DNA of 64,000 nucleotides from Anabaena cylindrica PCC 7122 (lineage in GTDB: Bacteria > Cyanobacteriota > Cyanobacteriia > Cyanobacteriales > Nostocaceae), in NCBI RefSeq assembly GCF_000317695.1, contig NC_019771.1, positions 5,136,001 to 5,200,000 on the forward strand. Direction: 5' to 3'. Of this stretch, positions 41,618 to 51,426 are shown one piece after another. The notes under the pieces are model-generated. The model had not been told where the DNA came from. It worked only from the letters and a program-made list of their open reading frames with translations, and did not search any database. Position numbers and translations under genes: made by a program. Within the stretch, counting starts at the first letter, position 1. Each line of letters opens with the position of its first letter.

Positions 41618-43258
41618 ATGCAAAGTGTCATTAATACTCCATCTCCTTGGCAACAACTAAAAAAGGGAGAAATTGACTGCCAACAAGCAATCAGTCTTTT
41701 GGTAAATGAGGCAGGAAAACTTAACTTGGAATTATTAGATATAGAAGTTAGTTATCGGTTTTTTAAATTATTTTCCAATCCCCAAGAATTACCTCCAGTC
41801 ATTCCCCTCATACTTTGGCGTAACTGTTACTATTTGGGGAGTCCAGTGACTCTGATACCAGATATAATAAAGAAATTGTGCGATCGCACTTTCACTGAAA
41901 TTAAAATTATTTCCATTAGCGAAAAAAGCTATAAATCTTGGTTTCTGACACAAAAACTCGACCTCAATAAAATTAGTGCAGATTCATTAATCAATCCCCT
42001 CACCAAAGAATCGGAAATAGAAAACATTTCCGAAGTTGCAGAACTCTATCTCTCCAAAGCATCTGACCAAATAGAAAGAGTCAAAACCCTTTTTAGTAGT
42101 GCCTTACGCAACCGCGCTAGTGACATCCACCTTGAACCAATGTCAGAAGGTTTAAGAGTCCGCTATCGCATTGATGGCGTACTGAGAAATATTACCACTC
42201 TCCCTTTAGAAGTGAGTCGGAGAATAGTTGTAGCCACCAAAGTCATGTCTGACCTAGATATTGGTGAAAGCCGTCGCCCTCAAGATGGGCGCATTAGCCA
42301 AAAGTATGCTGTCGGAGATTCATCAGACGTGGGATTAGATATGCGAGTTAGCACCCTTCCCTGTGTCGGTGGGGAGAAAGTGGTCATCCGCTTGCTACCC
42401 CAGCGCAATCCCTTCTCTGATATTACCAAACTCGGCTTTTCTGCATCTGCATTGGAGACTTATAAAAGCTGGTTAAGCCAACCCCAGGGGATGATTATCC
42501 TCACAGGGCCAACTGGTTCAGGTAAAACCAGCACGCTATACACCAGTTTGCAAGCAGTCGCCACCGAATCAGTTAATGTAGTGACAGTGGAAGACCCAGT
42601 AGAATATGTCCTATCAGGTATCACCCAAACCCAAGTCAACGAAGCGGCCGGTATGACATTTGCAGCGGGTTTACGAGCGATTCTCCGCCAAGATCCTGAT
42701 GTGATTATGTTAGGAGAAGTTAGAGATCATGAAACAGCAGAAACAGCCGTTAGAGCCGCTTTAACTGGACATTTAGTGTTTACTACACTCCACACTAATG
42801 ATGCTGTAGGCACAATTCCCCGGTTAAAAGATATTGGCCCAGATCCAGGTTTAATCAGCGATGCTCTTTTAGGTATTGTTGCTCAACGTTTAGTGCGTCG
42901 AGTTTGTCCCCACTGTACAGAACCCTACACCCCTACAACAGCAGATTTGCAAAAACTGGGACTAGAAGCAACACCAGCTACAACCCAAGGCTGGCGGCGG
43001 GGGAAAGGTTGTCCTAGATGCTTTGATTCTGGCTATTTAGGACGAGAAGCAATTGTGGAATTACTAAATGTAGATGATAGGGTGAGAGAGTTGATTTATG
43101 AAGGAACAATGACTCAGCTACATTCTTATCTCAAGGAGATTAAGTTTACTTCCTTTAGTGTCTCTTCTGCCCAAAAGGTAACAACTGGGGTGACAACATT
43201 AGAAGAAGTGCTAAGGGTTTTGCCTCATAGTGCTTTATCTCGCAAATATGCTGTTTGA
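41618..43258 (+). CDS. GspE/PilB-family secretion or pilus ATPase
   Basis: From the ATG at 41618 (MQSVINTPSPWQQL) the protein has 546 residues. It has an N-terminal MshEN-like region, then the T2SS/T4P ATPase core with SDIHLEPMSEGLRVRYRIDG, Walker A GPTGSGKTST, DPDVIMLGEVRD, and a tetracysteine zinc site CPHC...CPRC. PilB is usually about 670 residues, so this is a shorter paralogue. It powers assembly of a pilus or pseudopilus; no partner pilin or platform gene is adjacent. Confidence 0.9.
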   Translation: MQSVINTPSPWQQLKKGEIDCQQAISLLVNEAGKLNLELLDIEVSYRFFKLFSNPQELPPVIPLILWRNCYYLGSPVTLIPDIIKKLCDRTFTEIKIISISEKSYKSWFLTQKLDLNKISADSLINPLTKESEIENISEVAELYLSKASDQIERVKTLFSSALRNRASDIHLEPMSEGLRVRYRIDGVLRNITTLPLEVSRRIVVATKVMSDLDIGESRRPQDGRISQKYAVGDSSDVGLDMRVSTLPCVGGEKVVIRLLPQRNPFSDITKLGFSASALETYKSWLSQPQGMIILTGPTGSGKTSTLYTSLQAVATESVNVVTVEDPVEYVLSGITQTQVNEAAGMTFAAGLRAILRQDPDVIMLGEVRDHETAETAVRAALTGHLVFTTLHTNDAVGTIPRLKDIGPDPGLISDALLGIVAQRLVRRVCPHCTEPYTPTTADLQKLGLEATPATTQGWRRGKGCPRCFDSGYLGREAIVELLNVDDRVRELIYEGTMTQLHSYLKEIKFTSFSVSSAQKVTTGVTTLEEVLRVLPHSALSRKYAV

Positions 43259-43287
43259 AAATTATGGATTTAAAGAAGAAATCCCTT

Positions 43288-43404
<117 letters not shown>

Positions 43405-43534
43405 TGAAGAATATTTTTCTCTTCTGTTTCCTGCCATATCAAACATTATGTATCCTGAATGAATCCTTACAAAATCCCCTGTTAACTAATGTTTTGAGAC
43501 TATAGACAGATGGAATATATCTTATGGAGTAAGA

Positions 43535-43654
43535 TATGGCAATTCCCAAGCTTATGAAATACACCCCACCCGCGCTGTCGCGCACCCTCCCCTTGGTAAG
43601 GGGAGGGTTGGGGAGGGGTAATTTTGTATATCACGCTTAGTGGGAAACGCTATA
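43535..43654. repeat. Copy 5 of the TATAGC...GCTATA repeat family
   Basis: Full-length; begins TATGGCAATTCCCAAG and has the flipped central palindrome CCTTGGTAAGG like copy 4. Its right end matches copy 1 (ATATCACGCTTAGTGGGAAACGC). Confidence 0.88.
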
Positions 43655-43776
43655 AGCTAAAGTGGTAAGTATTCAGGATAGAGAATACTCCAAGTCAAGA
43701 GAATAAAGGCTTTTTAAGTCAACTTTGATGATTTTGATAAAATTTCACTTCTTTCTATTCTTCATTTCATAAGCAT

Positions 43777-43809
<33 letters not shown>

Positions 43810-43855
43810 ATTCTTACGCTAAAGTCAAATCTATTTATATTTAGTTGTCTTCACA

Positions 43856-45073
43856 ATGATTTCTACAATCCCAAATTCTTCTACTGAAAATCTTGCTAAT
43901 GTGCGGTTTCAAATTCGTACTTTACAACCGCAATTAATAGAATGGAGAAGACGCATACATCAAAAACCAGAATTGGGTTTTCAAGAAAAATTAACGGCTG
44001 AGTTTATTTCTCAAAAGTTGCAACAATGGGGAATTGAACATCAAACAGGTGTAGCCGAAACTGGCATTGTCGCCATTATCAAAGGTGAAAAATCTCAGCA
44101 TGGTAAAGTTTTAGCAATTCGTGCTGATATGGATGCTTTACCAATTAAAGAAGAGAATGAAGTGACCTATTGCTCACAGCATAATGGAGTGATGCACGCT
44201 TGCGGACATGACGGTCATACAGCGATCGCACTGGGAACAGCATACTATCTCCATCACCATCGTCAAGACTTTGCTGGAACGGTGAAAATTATCTTCCAAC
44301 CCGCAGAAGAAGGGCCAGGAGGTGCAAAACCCATGATAGAAGCAGGGGTACTCAAAAACCCAGATGTTGAGGCCATTATCGGGTTACACCTATGGAATGA
44401 TCTTCCTATTGGTACAGTAGGAGTCCGTTCGGGCGGTTTTATGGCTGCTGTAGACTTCTTTAACTGCACCATTTTAGGTAAAGGTGGACATGGCGCATTA
44501 CCCCATCAAACTATTGATTCAGTCGTCGTTGCTGCCCAAATCGTCAATGCCTTACAAACCATTGTTGCCAGAAACGTCAACCCCTTAGATTCAGCGGTGG
44601 TGACAATAGGTGAACTCCACGCCGGCACCAGAATGAATGTCATTGCTGATACAGCCAGAATGAGTGGCTCAGTCAGATATTTTAATACTGATTTAGCTGG
44701 CTTTTTTAAACAACGTATTGAGCAAATCATTGCTGGAGTTTGCCAAAGTCATGGTGCAAATTATGAATTGGAATATATCAATCTTTACCCTCCAGTCATT
44801 AATGATATCGGGATGGCAGAATTAGTGCGAAATGTAGCCGAAGAAGTTGTAGAAACCCCTTTAGGTATCATCCCAGAATGCCAAATTATGGGTAGTGAAG
44901 ATATGTCATTTTTCCTGCAAGCAGTTCCAGGTTGTTATTTCTTTTTAGGTTCAGCTAATGCAGAGAAAAAGTTAAATTATCCCCATCATCATCCCCGATT
45001 TGACTTTGATGAAACCGCTTTAGTCATGGGTGTAGAAATGTTTGTTAGGTGTGTAGAAAAATTTTTTAGCTGA
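43856..45073 (+). CDS. M20-family amidohydrolase (IAA-amino acid/hippurate hydrolase type)
   Basis: The 405-residue peptidase M20D-type enzyme has RRIHQKPELGFQE near the start, RADMDALPI, the metal-binding HACGHDGHTA (Cys116, His118), and PAEEGPGGAKPM with the catalytic glutamate. GSEDMSFFLQAVPGCYFFLG near the C-terminus completes the site. It removes an acyl or similar group from an amino acid; the substrate cannot be told. Length is normal. Confidence 0.93.
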   Translation: MISTIPNSSTENLANVRFQIRTLQPQLIEWRRRIHQKPELGFQEKLTAEFISQKLQQWGIEHQTGVAETGIVAIIKGEKSQHGKVLAIRADMDALPIKEENEVTYCSQHNGVMHACGHDGHTAIALGTAYYLHHHRQDFAGTVKIIFQPAEEGPGGAKPMIEAGVLKNPDVEAIIGLHLWNDLPIGTVGVRSGGFMAAVDFFNCTILGKGGHGALPHQTIDSVVVAAQIVNALQTIVARNVNPLDSAVVTIGELHAGTRMNVIADTARMSGSVRYFNTDLAGFFKQRIEQIIAGVCQSHGANYELEYINLYPPVINDIGMAELVRNVAEEVVETPLGIIPECQIMGSEDMSFFLQAVPGCYFFLGSANAEKKLNYPHHHPRFDFDETALVMGVEMFVRCVEKFFS

Positions 45074-45105
45074 ACAATAAAAATATAGAAATTTAGGAGT
45101 ATGGC

Positions 45106-45945
45106 TTATGTCACGCTCATTCTAGTAACAGAAGTTTGACGATCTAAAATAGGTTGACGAGTTTTCAAGTCAAATTTGTGACCATGGGGCAAAATATGCA
45201 GCTTCACACCACAAACAGCTAAGGGTTCATCTTTCAATATTTGATCCATATTGTTATATGTACCTTCTGATTCATCAACAATCGTGACTGAACCCTCACC
45301 AAAAACTTCTATCTGTCCATCGGATACTACCATAGCCGTATTTTCATCAATACCAAAGCCTAAAACTACAGGTTCTTGTACCAAAGCAGTAATTAAACGT
45401 CCCAAACGTCCGCGTTCAGAAAAATGCTGATCGATGACGACACCAGGGAGAAAACCAAGACCAGGCCCCATTTCCACAATGTTTAATCTGGCGCTGGTTT
45501 GAGAGTCACCTTCTACAATCATTTTATCTGGCATCACAGCAGCACCTGCACTAGTCCCAGCGACAACAGCACCTTCAGAATGTCTTTTGTGAATGGCTGC
45601 ATCAATTTCAGTATTTTTGAGAATACTAGTAATCCTCGCTTGCTCTCCCCCAGTAAAAAAGATACCTGTTGCTCTATGAATTGCTTCTAATGCTGTAGAC
45701 GAGGATGCATCTTCACGGGTCGTCGTATCAATGATACGAACTTCTGAAGCTCCTAAACGTTGGAATACTTCAATATATTTTTCTCCTACTTCTCTAGGTA
45801 ATTCCGTTGCGGCTGTCATAATTACAATATTGGCTTTTACACCTCCAGCACGGCGGACAAACTCTCGTAAAATCGGTGCATCTCCGTTTTTTTCTTCAGC
45901 ACCACCAATAATTACTAATTGTCCTTTGTTTTGATTCTCAGACAT
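45106..45945 (-). CDS. cphB: Cyanophycinase
   Basis: This 279-residue serine peptidase degrades cyanophycin to beta-Asp-Arg dipeptides. The nucleophile Ser132 lies in VVAGTSAGAAVMPDKM and FFTGGEQARI and FLPGVVIDQHFSERGRLGRL mark the family. A ribosome site AAGAGG lies 5 bases before the ATG. It diverges from the CphA2-like gene across a 566-base gap. Confidence 0.95.
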   Translation of the reverse strand: MSENQNKGQLVIIGGAEEKNGDAPILREFVRRAGGVKANIVIMTAATELPREVGEKYIEVFQRLGASEVRIIDTTTREDASSSTALEAIHRATGIFFTGGEQARITSILKNTEIDAAIHKRHSEGAVVAGTSAGAAVMPDKMIVEGDSQTSARLNIVEMGPGLGFLPGVVIDQHFSERGRLGRLITALVQEPVVLGFGIDENTAMVVSDGQIEVFGEGSVTIVDESEGTYNNMDQILKDEPLAVCGVKLHILPHGHKFDLKTRQPILDRQTSVTRMSVT

Positions 45946-46156
45946 AATGCCTCTTGTTTTGAGTTATGTAATCTCAATAAAACATGATGGGAAAACAATG
46001 AAATCTTTCCTTTGGTAGATAACAAGGAACTGGCAACAGGAAACAGGGAATAAATAAATTATTTGTATTTCTCTTACTCTTTTTCTGGTTTCATCTGCTG
46101 AATGTGGGATATACAGTATTTTTCATTCCTATACTCTAGACCTCTCCGGAAAAGAA

Positions 46157-46186
46157 TGTAGAGACGTTCCATGGAACGTCTCTACA
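46157..46186. repeat. 30-bp perfect palindrome (TGTAGAGACGTTCC half-site)
   Basis: The half TGTAGAGACGTTCCA is followed by its exact inverse. A sister copy differing in the central bases lies in the coding sequence of mfd (60472-60501). Confidence 0.9.
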
Positions 46187-46212
46187 AGGTTCTAGGATAC
46201 GCATATTTAAAT

Positions 46213-46324
46213 TCGGTCGATGTCTTTTGTATGGAAATGAATTCTAAAGGCTCTGCCTATATCTGTCGCAAAAGGAAGGCAGAGCCTTGTGATAGCATTC
46301 CCAGTCTCCGACTGGGAACGAGAT
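46213..46324. repeat. Copy of the TCTCGTTCCCA...TGGGAACGAGA repeat, left end degenerate
   Basis: Contains AAGGCTCTGCCT / AGGCAGAGCCTT arms and the right end CAGTCTCCGACTGGGAACGA. It is homologous to the better preserved copy at 48524-48659. Confidence 0.75.
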
Positions 46325-46511
46325 ATGGTAAGAATTTGGCTGTAAATTGAGACTCATGAGCATTGTGTTTTATCTTTACTGAATTCTGGGGTGATGTGGT
46401 TGAAATTATGCCCTGAGATAGCTGAAATTATCATTCTGTGTAACTAAACTTTAGTAATACAAAAAAGCCAGAATTTAAATTCCAGGGTGTTTAGAGAAAG
46501 GTTTATTATCA

Positions 46512-48422
46512 ATGATTCAAACACAAAGCAGCGATGTCATCCGCATCAATGCCAGAACAACTGATGTCTTCGACATTTTTAATTTAAAATATTACATTGG
46601 TCCAAATCCCTATTTAGATAGAGGTGCATTAGTTTTTGATTTCGCTTTAACTGGGTTTGGAGAGCCACTAAAGATAGAAGAATATGTTGCCGATATTAGC
46701 AAGATGTATTCTCACTTAGGCAAGCAGACATATAATTCCTATGCTGATTTGTTTGCTCGTGTTGTTTCCGAAGTGGGAAAATTAGATATGGGTTTGCACC
46801 TCAATCACTGGAGTGTCAAGCCTGAGCAGGATTTTGTCAGAATTAGCATCCAATCACTACATGAACTGACAAGTAGAGCAGTAGTTTATTTTGTTTGGGA
46901 TTGGTGGGAAACTATTACTCAACATGAGGAGTTTTTGTTTGAAGAAGGGTTGATAAAACTGCAAAACAGATTTCGTTTATCTGCTTACGGCGGCCCCACG
47001 GTTTATGCTTTATTCCAGACGGCTTATAACCAAGGTATTCCCGCTTTCTATTTATGGGAAGAGGGATTAATGCAATATGGTTTTGGTAGAAAACTGGTGC
47101 GGGGAGTAGCGACTACTTTTGATAGTGATAGTCATATAGATTCAGAATTTTCCACGCGCAAGGATGATTGTAAAGAATTTTTACACAAATTGGGTTTCCC
47201 GATTCCAGAGGGCAAAATTGTTTTTTCTGAACAGGAAGCTGTGGAGGTAGCCAGAGATATTGGCTACCCAGTTGCTGTTAAGCCGGTAGTAGGTCATAAA
47301 GGAATTGGTGTAACTCCTGATGTGCAGAATGTGAGAGAGTTGGCATCGGCTTATAGTAGAGCGTCGATAGCGATTCCTGAAGAACAGCCAAGGCGAATTA
47401 TTGTGGAGAAAAGTATCAGGGGAAAAGATTTTCGGTTACTGTGTGTTAATGGTAGATTTATTGCTGCTACAGAACGCTGTCCGGCATCAGTTACGGGTGA
47501 TGGTTCGGCAACTGTCAAAGAATTAATTAGACGGGAAAATCGCAAACCGGAACGTTGGGATACACCAACTTCACCGATGAGTAGGATTGAGATTGATGAG
47601 GCGCTAGAAAGGTATATAGATGAACAGGGTTTGAGGTTGGATAGTATCATTGAAAGCGATCGCACTGTTTATTTGCGTAAAGTTGCTAACCTTTCCGCTG
47701 GTGGCACAAGTATTGATGCTACAAAAATAATTCACCATGATAATATCATCCTGGCTCAAGATATAGCCCAATATTTTCGCCTCACTTGTTTGGGAATTGA
47801 TATCATTGCTGAAAATATTTCTGAATCTTGGAAAACTGGTAACTTTGCTATCTTAGAAATTAACTCTGCACCGGGAATTTTAATGCATCTTAACCCGGCA
47901 ATGGGTGAAAGTGTTGATGTTCCTGCTCAGATTTTGTCAACTTTTTTTCAGTCTGGTAGAGATTCCAGAATTCCCATTATCACTTTTAATCAAATTTATT
48001 TAAGTGAGTTACAATCAACAATTGATCACATTCTTTCACAACATCCTGAATGGACAATTGGGGCTATTTGTCGTCAAGGAATTTTCGTCAATCGTTCCCA
48101 AAAGGTATTGAGAAAAGATTACAATAGTAATGTCCAAACTTTGTTGCGTAATCCCAAACTTGATTTACTCATTGTTGAATACTCAGAAGATCTTCTGGAA
48201 GAAGATGGGATGTTTTACCAGGGAAGCAATATTGTTGTTTTGGATAATCCCAGTGAAACTGAGATGATGTTAGTCAGAGATATTTGTGATGATTCAATTG
48301 AGGTGATGAAGAAAGAACAAGAGGTTTCTATTCGCCGTCAAGGATTAATTGAAGATTACACGTTGGGTGCTGATGAACCTTTTACGAGGGTTTATTTGAA
48401 GGAAATTAGCTCGATTTTGTAA
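46512..48422 (+). CDS. cphA2: CphA2-type short cyanophycin synthetase
   Basis: The 636-residue protein has the N-terminal cyanophycin synthetase domain (about 1-160), an ATP-grasp domain (about 200-470; AVKPVVGHKGIGVTPDV, DFRLLCVNGRFIA, ILEINSAPGILMHL) and a short C-terminal part. Classical CphA is about 870-900 residues and has a Mur-ligase P-loop (GTNGKTTT) after SRIPI; here SRIPIITFNQIYL follows with no P-loop. This matches CphA2 of diazotrophic cyanobacteria, reported to polymerise beta-Asp-Arg dipeptides. Assignment of the reaction follows the family. Confidence 0.88.
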   Translation: MIQTQSSDVIRINARTTDVFDIFNLKYYIGPNPYLDRGALVFDFALTGFGEPLKIEEYVADISKMYSHLGKQTYNSYADLFARVVSEVGKLDMGLHLNHWSVKPEQDFVRISIQSLHELTSRAVVYFVWDWWETITQHEEFLFEEGLIKLQNRFRLSAYGGPTVYALFQTAYNQGIPAFYLWEEGLMQYGFGRKLVRGVATTFDSDSHIDSEFSTRKDDCKEFLHKLGFPIPEGKIVFSEQEAVEVARDIGYPVAVKPVVGHKGIGVTPDVQNVRELASAYSRASIAIPEEQPRRIIVEKSIRGKDFRLLCVNGRFIAATERCPASVTGDGSATVKELIRRENRKPERWDTPTSPMSRIEIDEALERYIDEQGLRLDSIIESDRTVYLRKVANLSAGGTSIDATKIIHHDNIILAQDIAQYFRLTCLGIDIIAENISESWKTGNFAILEINSAPGILMHLNPAMGESVDVPAQILSTFFQSGRDSRIPIITFNQIYLSELQSTIDHILSQHPEWTIGAICRQGIFVNRSQKVLRKDYNSNVQTLLRNPKLDLLIVEYSEDLLEEDGMFYQGSNIVVLDNPSETEMMLVRDICDDSIEVMKKEQEVSIRRQGLIEDYTLGADEPFTRVYLKEISSIL

Positions 48423-48523
48423 CCAGAAATTGAAGAAGGAGTCAGTAGGGTTAAAGCGCAATGCTCATTGTTGTGAACTTAAATGGAAAATGTTGTAATG
48501 ACGTTATATCAAACTTACTCAAT

Positions 48524-48659
48524 TCTCGTTCCCATACTCTGTATGGGAATGAATTCTCAAGGCTCTGCCTTCCATGACTAATATTACGTTGTGCTATTCA
48601 GTTATAGTAGAGGCAGAGCCTCTCTGATGGCATTCCTAGTCAGAGACTAGGAACGAGAT
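48524..48659. repeat. TCTCGTTCCCA...GGAACGAGA inverted-repeat element
   Basis: Left end TCTCGTTCCCATACTCTG and right end AGACTAGGAACGAGA, with internal GGCTCTGCCT / AGGCAGAGCC arms. It lies downstream of the CphA2-like gene and may be a small non-autonomous element. Confidence 0.75.
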
Positions 48660-48750
48660 ATTTTGTAACCAAAAAGTAATAAAAAATATTCACTTAACTC
48701 CGGTGGGTTATGCATACTTCGACAAGCTCAGTACAAGTCTTGCCTGCCCT

Positions 48751-51195
48751 TTAATCATAGTCATAATCTGATTCATATATCTCAACTTCTGTTGAAGGTG
48801 TAGCATCTGATAAATCGAAAGTATCATCTGTGAGGCGAATAATTTCCCCAGAGAAAAAAGTTGCCAGACTTTTAGCCGCATTTGCCAATTCGTCATGATC
48901 CCAAGTTGGCACAGGTGTTTGGGTTGGTGGGGGTGATAGGGTTTGGACAGGGGCTGTGTTAGCTGCTACAGGCTCAGTTATTGTTGGTGCTGGTGGTGGT
49001 TGGGTTTGTTGTGGTTGGGGTGCTGGTGCTGGTGTTAGAGGTTGAATTGGCTGGTTGTAGCTGGGTGTGGTTGGTGGCTGTTGAACGCGAGTGGAATCTT
49101 GCGGGGGAGGATTTTTTCTGGCTGAGGTGGAACCTGATGAAGTTGCTAGTTCTAAATTTACTAGGATTTCACGCTGAAAAGTTTTTTGAAAAGCTGCCTT
49201 CATCATTGGCAGGTCAGATTTGAGTGTTTCGTACCATTTTAATCCTTTGACAGCGACACGCGCTTCAATACCATTGAACTCTATTAGCTGGCACATTTGC
49301 CCTAATAAAGCTTGTCTGGAAGGCATGGGAAAATTAGCACGCACTTGTTGCCAAACTTGAGGTAAGTCATACTCTGATCCTGCCGCGATTTCCTGCAAAG
49401 GTGCGGTTTGATGTGTCACTGTTGGAGGATTAGCATATACAGGTTCTGGTGGTGAAGATTCTGTATTAGGTGCTGAATTGTGATTTGCTTGGGTATATGT
49501 TGGTGGTGGAGTAGCTGCTATTGATTGATGATTTGTTGGGGTATAAGCTGCTGGTGAAGATACTGCTGATTGATAGTTTGGTTGGGTATAAGCTGCTGGT
49601 GGTGGTGTAGCTGGTTGGTAAGAAGTTGGAGATACCGCAGGTGTATTTACTTGCTGAGGAATACTGGGCGCTTGTGGCTGAATATTGGCACTAGGTAATA
49701 AACCGAGTAATGTGACTTCTAACCACAAACGGGGCTGGGTGGTGTTTTTCAGTTGAACTTCTGCGGTTCTGAGGTGTTGCTGTCCGCGCAAAATGGTGGT
49801 TATGTCTAACCTTTGGGCAAAGTTAATTAGTGCTGTCCAGGTTTGTTGAGTACAAGCGACTAAATCTTGACGATTTGGGGCGGTTTTGGCTATGAGTAAA
49901 TCTCGATAGAAGGCAGCGAAATTTTGGAGAATTATGATGGGTTCTCTGCCCCGATCTAGGATTTGCCTGGTAGAGTCTAGGACGATTTCGGAATTATCTT
50001 GAGCGATCGCATCTAACAAACCTAATAAATCTTTTTCACTGACTGAACCCACTAAATCCCACACTTGATCTGGTGTCACTTCCCCAGCAACTAAAGCTAA
50101 TTGATCTAGTAAACTTTCCGCATCTCGCAAGCCTCCCTGAGCAAGTTGTCCTACTAAGGTGACAGCATCAGCAGAAATATTAATATTTTCTTGGGAAGCA
50201 ATATGGTTTAAATGCTTCACCATCGCATCTAACTGAATGCGTCTAAAATCAAATCTTTGACAACGAGAAATAATTGTTGGTAATACGCGCTGGGGGTCGG
50301 TTGTCGCTAAAACAAAAACAATATGCTTAGGTGGTTCTTCTAGTGTCTTCAGTAACGCATTAAAGGCTGCGGTACTTAACATATGACAATTATGGACTAG
50401 AAGCCCGTTAGCTACAAAGTTATGATTATCCTCAACTTCAATATCATAGACTTGCTCAACTCCAGCGAGGTGAACAGATTCGACCTTCTCCAAATTTGTA
50501 GTCCATTGCGGGTATGGAATATCCACATTCACAGGAGATAGTATCTTCACACCTTCTTTTACGTCTCTTGCTGGTATCCATCCCTGCTCTGTTCTGATTA
50601 AATGATTACTTGTGCATCTAATGTCGCGGTTAGTGGTTTTGATAACTAAGGTTTGCTTTTCTCCTTGGTCTAACCAACGAACAATTTTTTTGAATTCCCA
50701 CTTGCCAGATGAATCATTGTAACTAAGGACTTTCTTGCCTTCAATACTGGGGTTATCAATGCGAACAAGCCCTTCATCGGTTAAAACCAATGAATCTCCT
50801 GTGAGGCATTCATCAATTACATAAACCTTGTAGCGACACTGCACAGGGGCAAATTGTGCCTTTTCAATTAATTCTCTGATATTATCGACACCAGTGTTAC
50901 TAGCAGCGTCGATTTCTATGACATCGAGAGAATAGCTTTTAGCAATGCCTTGACAACTATCACAAACTCCACAGGGTTCAGCAGTTGGTTTGTCACTTTT
51001 AAGACAATTTAAAGATTTTGCCAAAATTCGGGCGCTAGAAGTTTTCCCCGTACCTCTGGGGCCAGTGAATAAATAGGCAGGGGCAATTTTAGATGAGCCA
51101 ATCGCATTGGTGAGGGTAGTAGCGATCGCTTCTTGTCCCACCAATTCAGCAAAACTTTTCGGGCGATACTTGTGGTGTAGGGGTTCGTAAGACAT
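48751..51195 (-). CDS. dnaX: DNA polymerase III gamma/tau subunit with intein
   Basis: The clamp-loader ATPase has HHKYRPKSFAELVGQ, Walker A GPRGTGKTSS, and zinc-binding cysteines (CGVCDSC). The Walker B box VIDE is followed by a 140-residue intein before CHMLSTAAFNALLKTLEEPP; the +1 residue is Cys. After domain III there is a long Pro/Gln/Thr-rich tau-like linker and a C-terminal region. From the ATG at 51195 (MSYEPLHHKYRP) the precursor has 814 residues and the spliced product 674. A TTG at 51210 is rejected. Confidence 0.95.
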   Translation of the reverse strand: MSYEPLHHKYRPKSFAELVGQEAIATTLTNAIGSSKIAPAYLFTGPRGTGKTSSARILAKSLNCLKSDKPTAEPCGVCDSCQGIAKSYSLDVIEIDAASNTGVDNIRELIEKAQFAPVQCRYKVYVIDECLTGDSLVLTDEGLVRIDNPSIEGKKVLSYNDSSGKWEFKKIVRWLDQGEKQTLVIKTTNRDIRCTSNHLIRTEQGWIPARDVKEGVKILSPVNVDIPYPQWTTNLEKVESVHLAGVEQVYDIEVEDNHNFVANGLLVHNCHMLSTAAFNALLKTLEEPPKHIVFVLATTDPQRVLPTIISRCQRFDFRRIQLDAMVKHLNHIASQENINISADAVTLVGQLAQGGLRDAESLLDQLALVAGEVTPDQVWDLVGSVSEKDLLGLLDAIAQDNSEIVLDSTRQILDRGREPIIILQNFAAFYRDLLIAKTAPNRQDLVACTQQTWTALINFAQRLDITTILRGQQHLRTAEVQLKNTTQPRLWLEVTLLGLLPSANIQPQAPSIPQQVNTPAVSPTSYQPATPPPAAYTQPNYQSAVSSPAAYTPTNHQSIAATPPPTYTQANHNSAPNTESSPPEPVYANPPTVTHQTAPLQEIAAGSEYDLPQVWQQVRANFPMPSRQALLGQMCQLIEFNGIEARVAVKGLKWYETLKSDLPMMKAAFQKTFQREILVNLELATSSGSTSARKNPPPQDSTRVQQPPTTPSYNQPIQPLTPAPAPQPQQTQPPPAPTITEPVAANTAPVQTLSPPPTQTPVPTWDHDELANAAKSLATFFSGEIIRLTDDTFDLSDATPSTEVEIYESDYDYD
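50389..50808 (-). other. Mini-intein in DnaX (140 residues)
   Basis: The segment starts with Cys (CLTGDSLVLTDEG, block A), has block B TSNHLIRTEQGWIPA with the Thr-x-x-His pattern, and ends with YDIEVEDNHNFVANGLLVHN (blocks F and G, terminal His-Asn) followed by Cys. These are the catalytic residues of a protein-splicing intein. No homing endonuclease domain is present, so it cannot home by itself. The insertion is in the Walker B DExH motif, the same protein in which cyanobacterial DnaX inteins are known. Confidence 0.95.
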
Positions 51196-51426
51196 GGAGA
51201 GAAATTTCAATGCCCTTGATAGTTAATTCGTAGCACCCAGTCGAGTGCGGGGTTTAACTATTTTAACAACTCATGGCGATTTCCCCCTTGAGAAAAATTT
51301 ATGCTAGTAAATTTACTTATTACAAATAAATGAATGTGATTTTTATGATTTATAGTTCCTAGTCTCCAGTCGAGAATGGATAGCGGCTTGTCCCCCACAT
51401 CGCTAAAATTTTAGAAGCAACACTCA

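Larger units (their letters stand above)
45946..46511. other. Divergent intergenic region of the cyanophycin locus
   Basis: It contains a 30-bp perfect palindrome at 46157-46186 and a TCTCGTTCCCA-family repeat at 46213-46324. Between these and the genes are AT-rich stretches with the two promoters. I looked for the NtcA site GTA-N8-TAC and saw no convincing copy. Confidence 0.5.

Noticed and set aside
45946..46511. NtcA operator in the cyanophycin intergenic region
   Set aside because: I looked for GTA-N8-TAC; the partial matches lack the second half or correct spacing.
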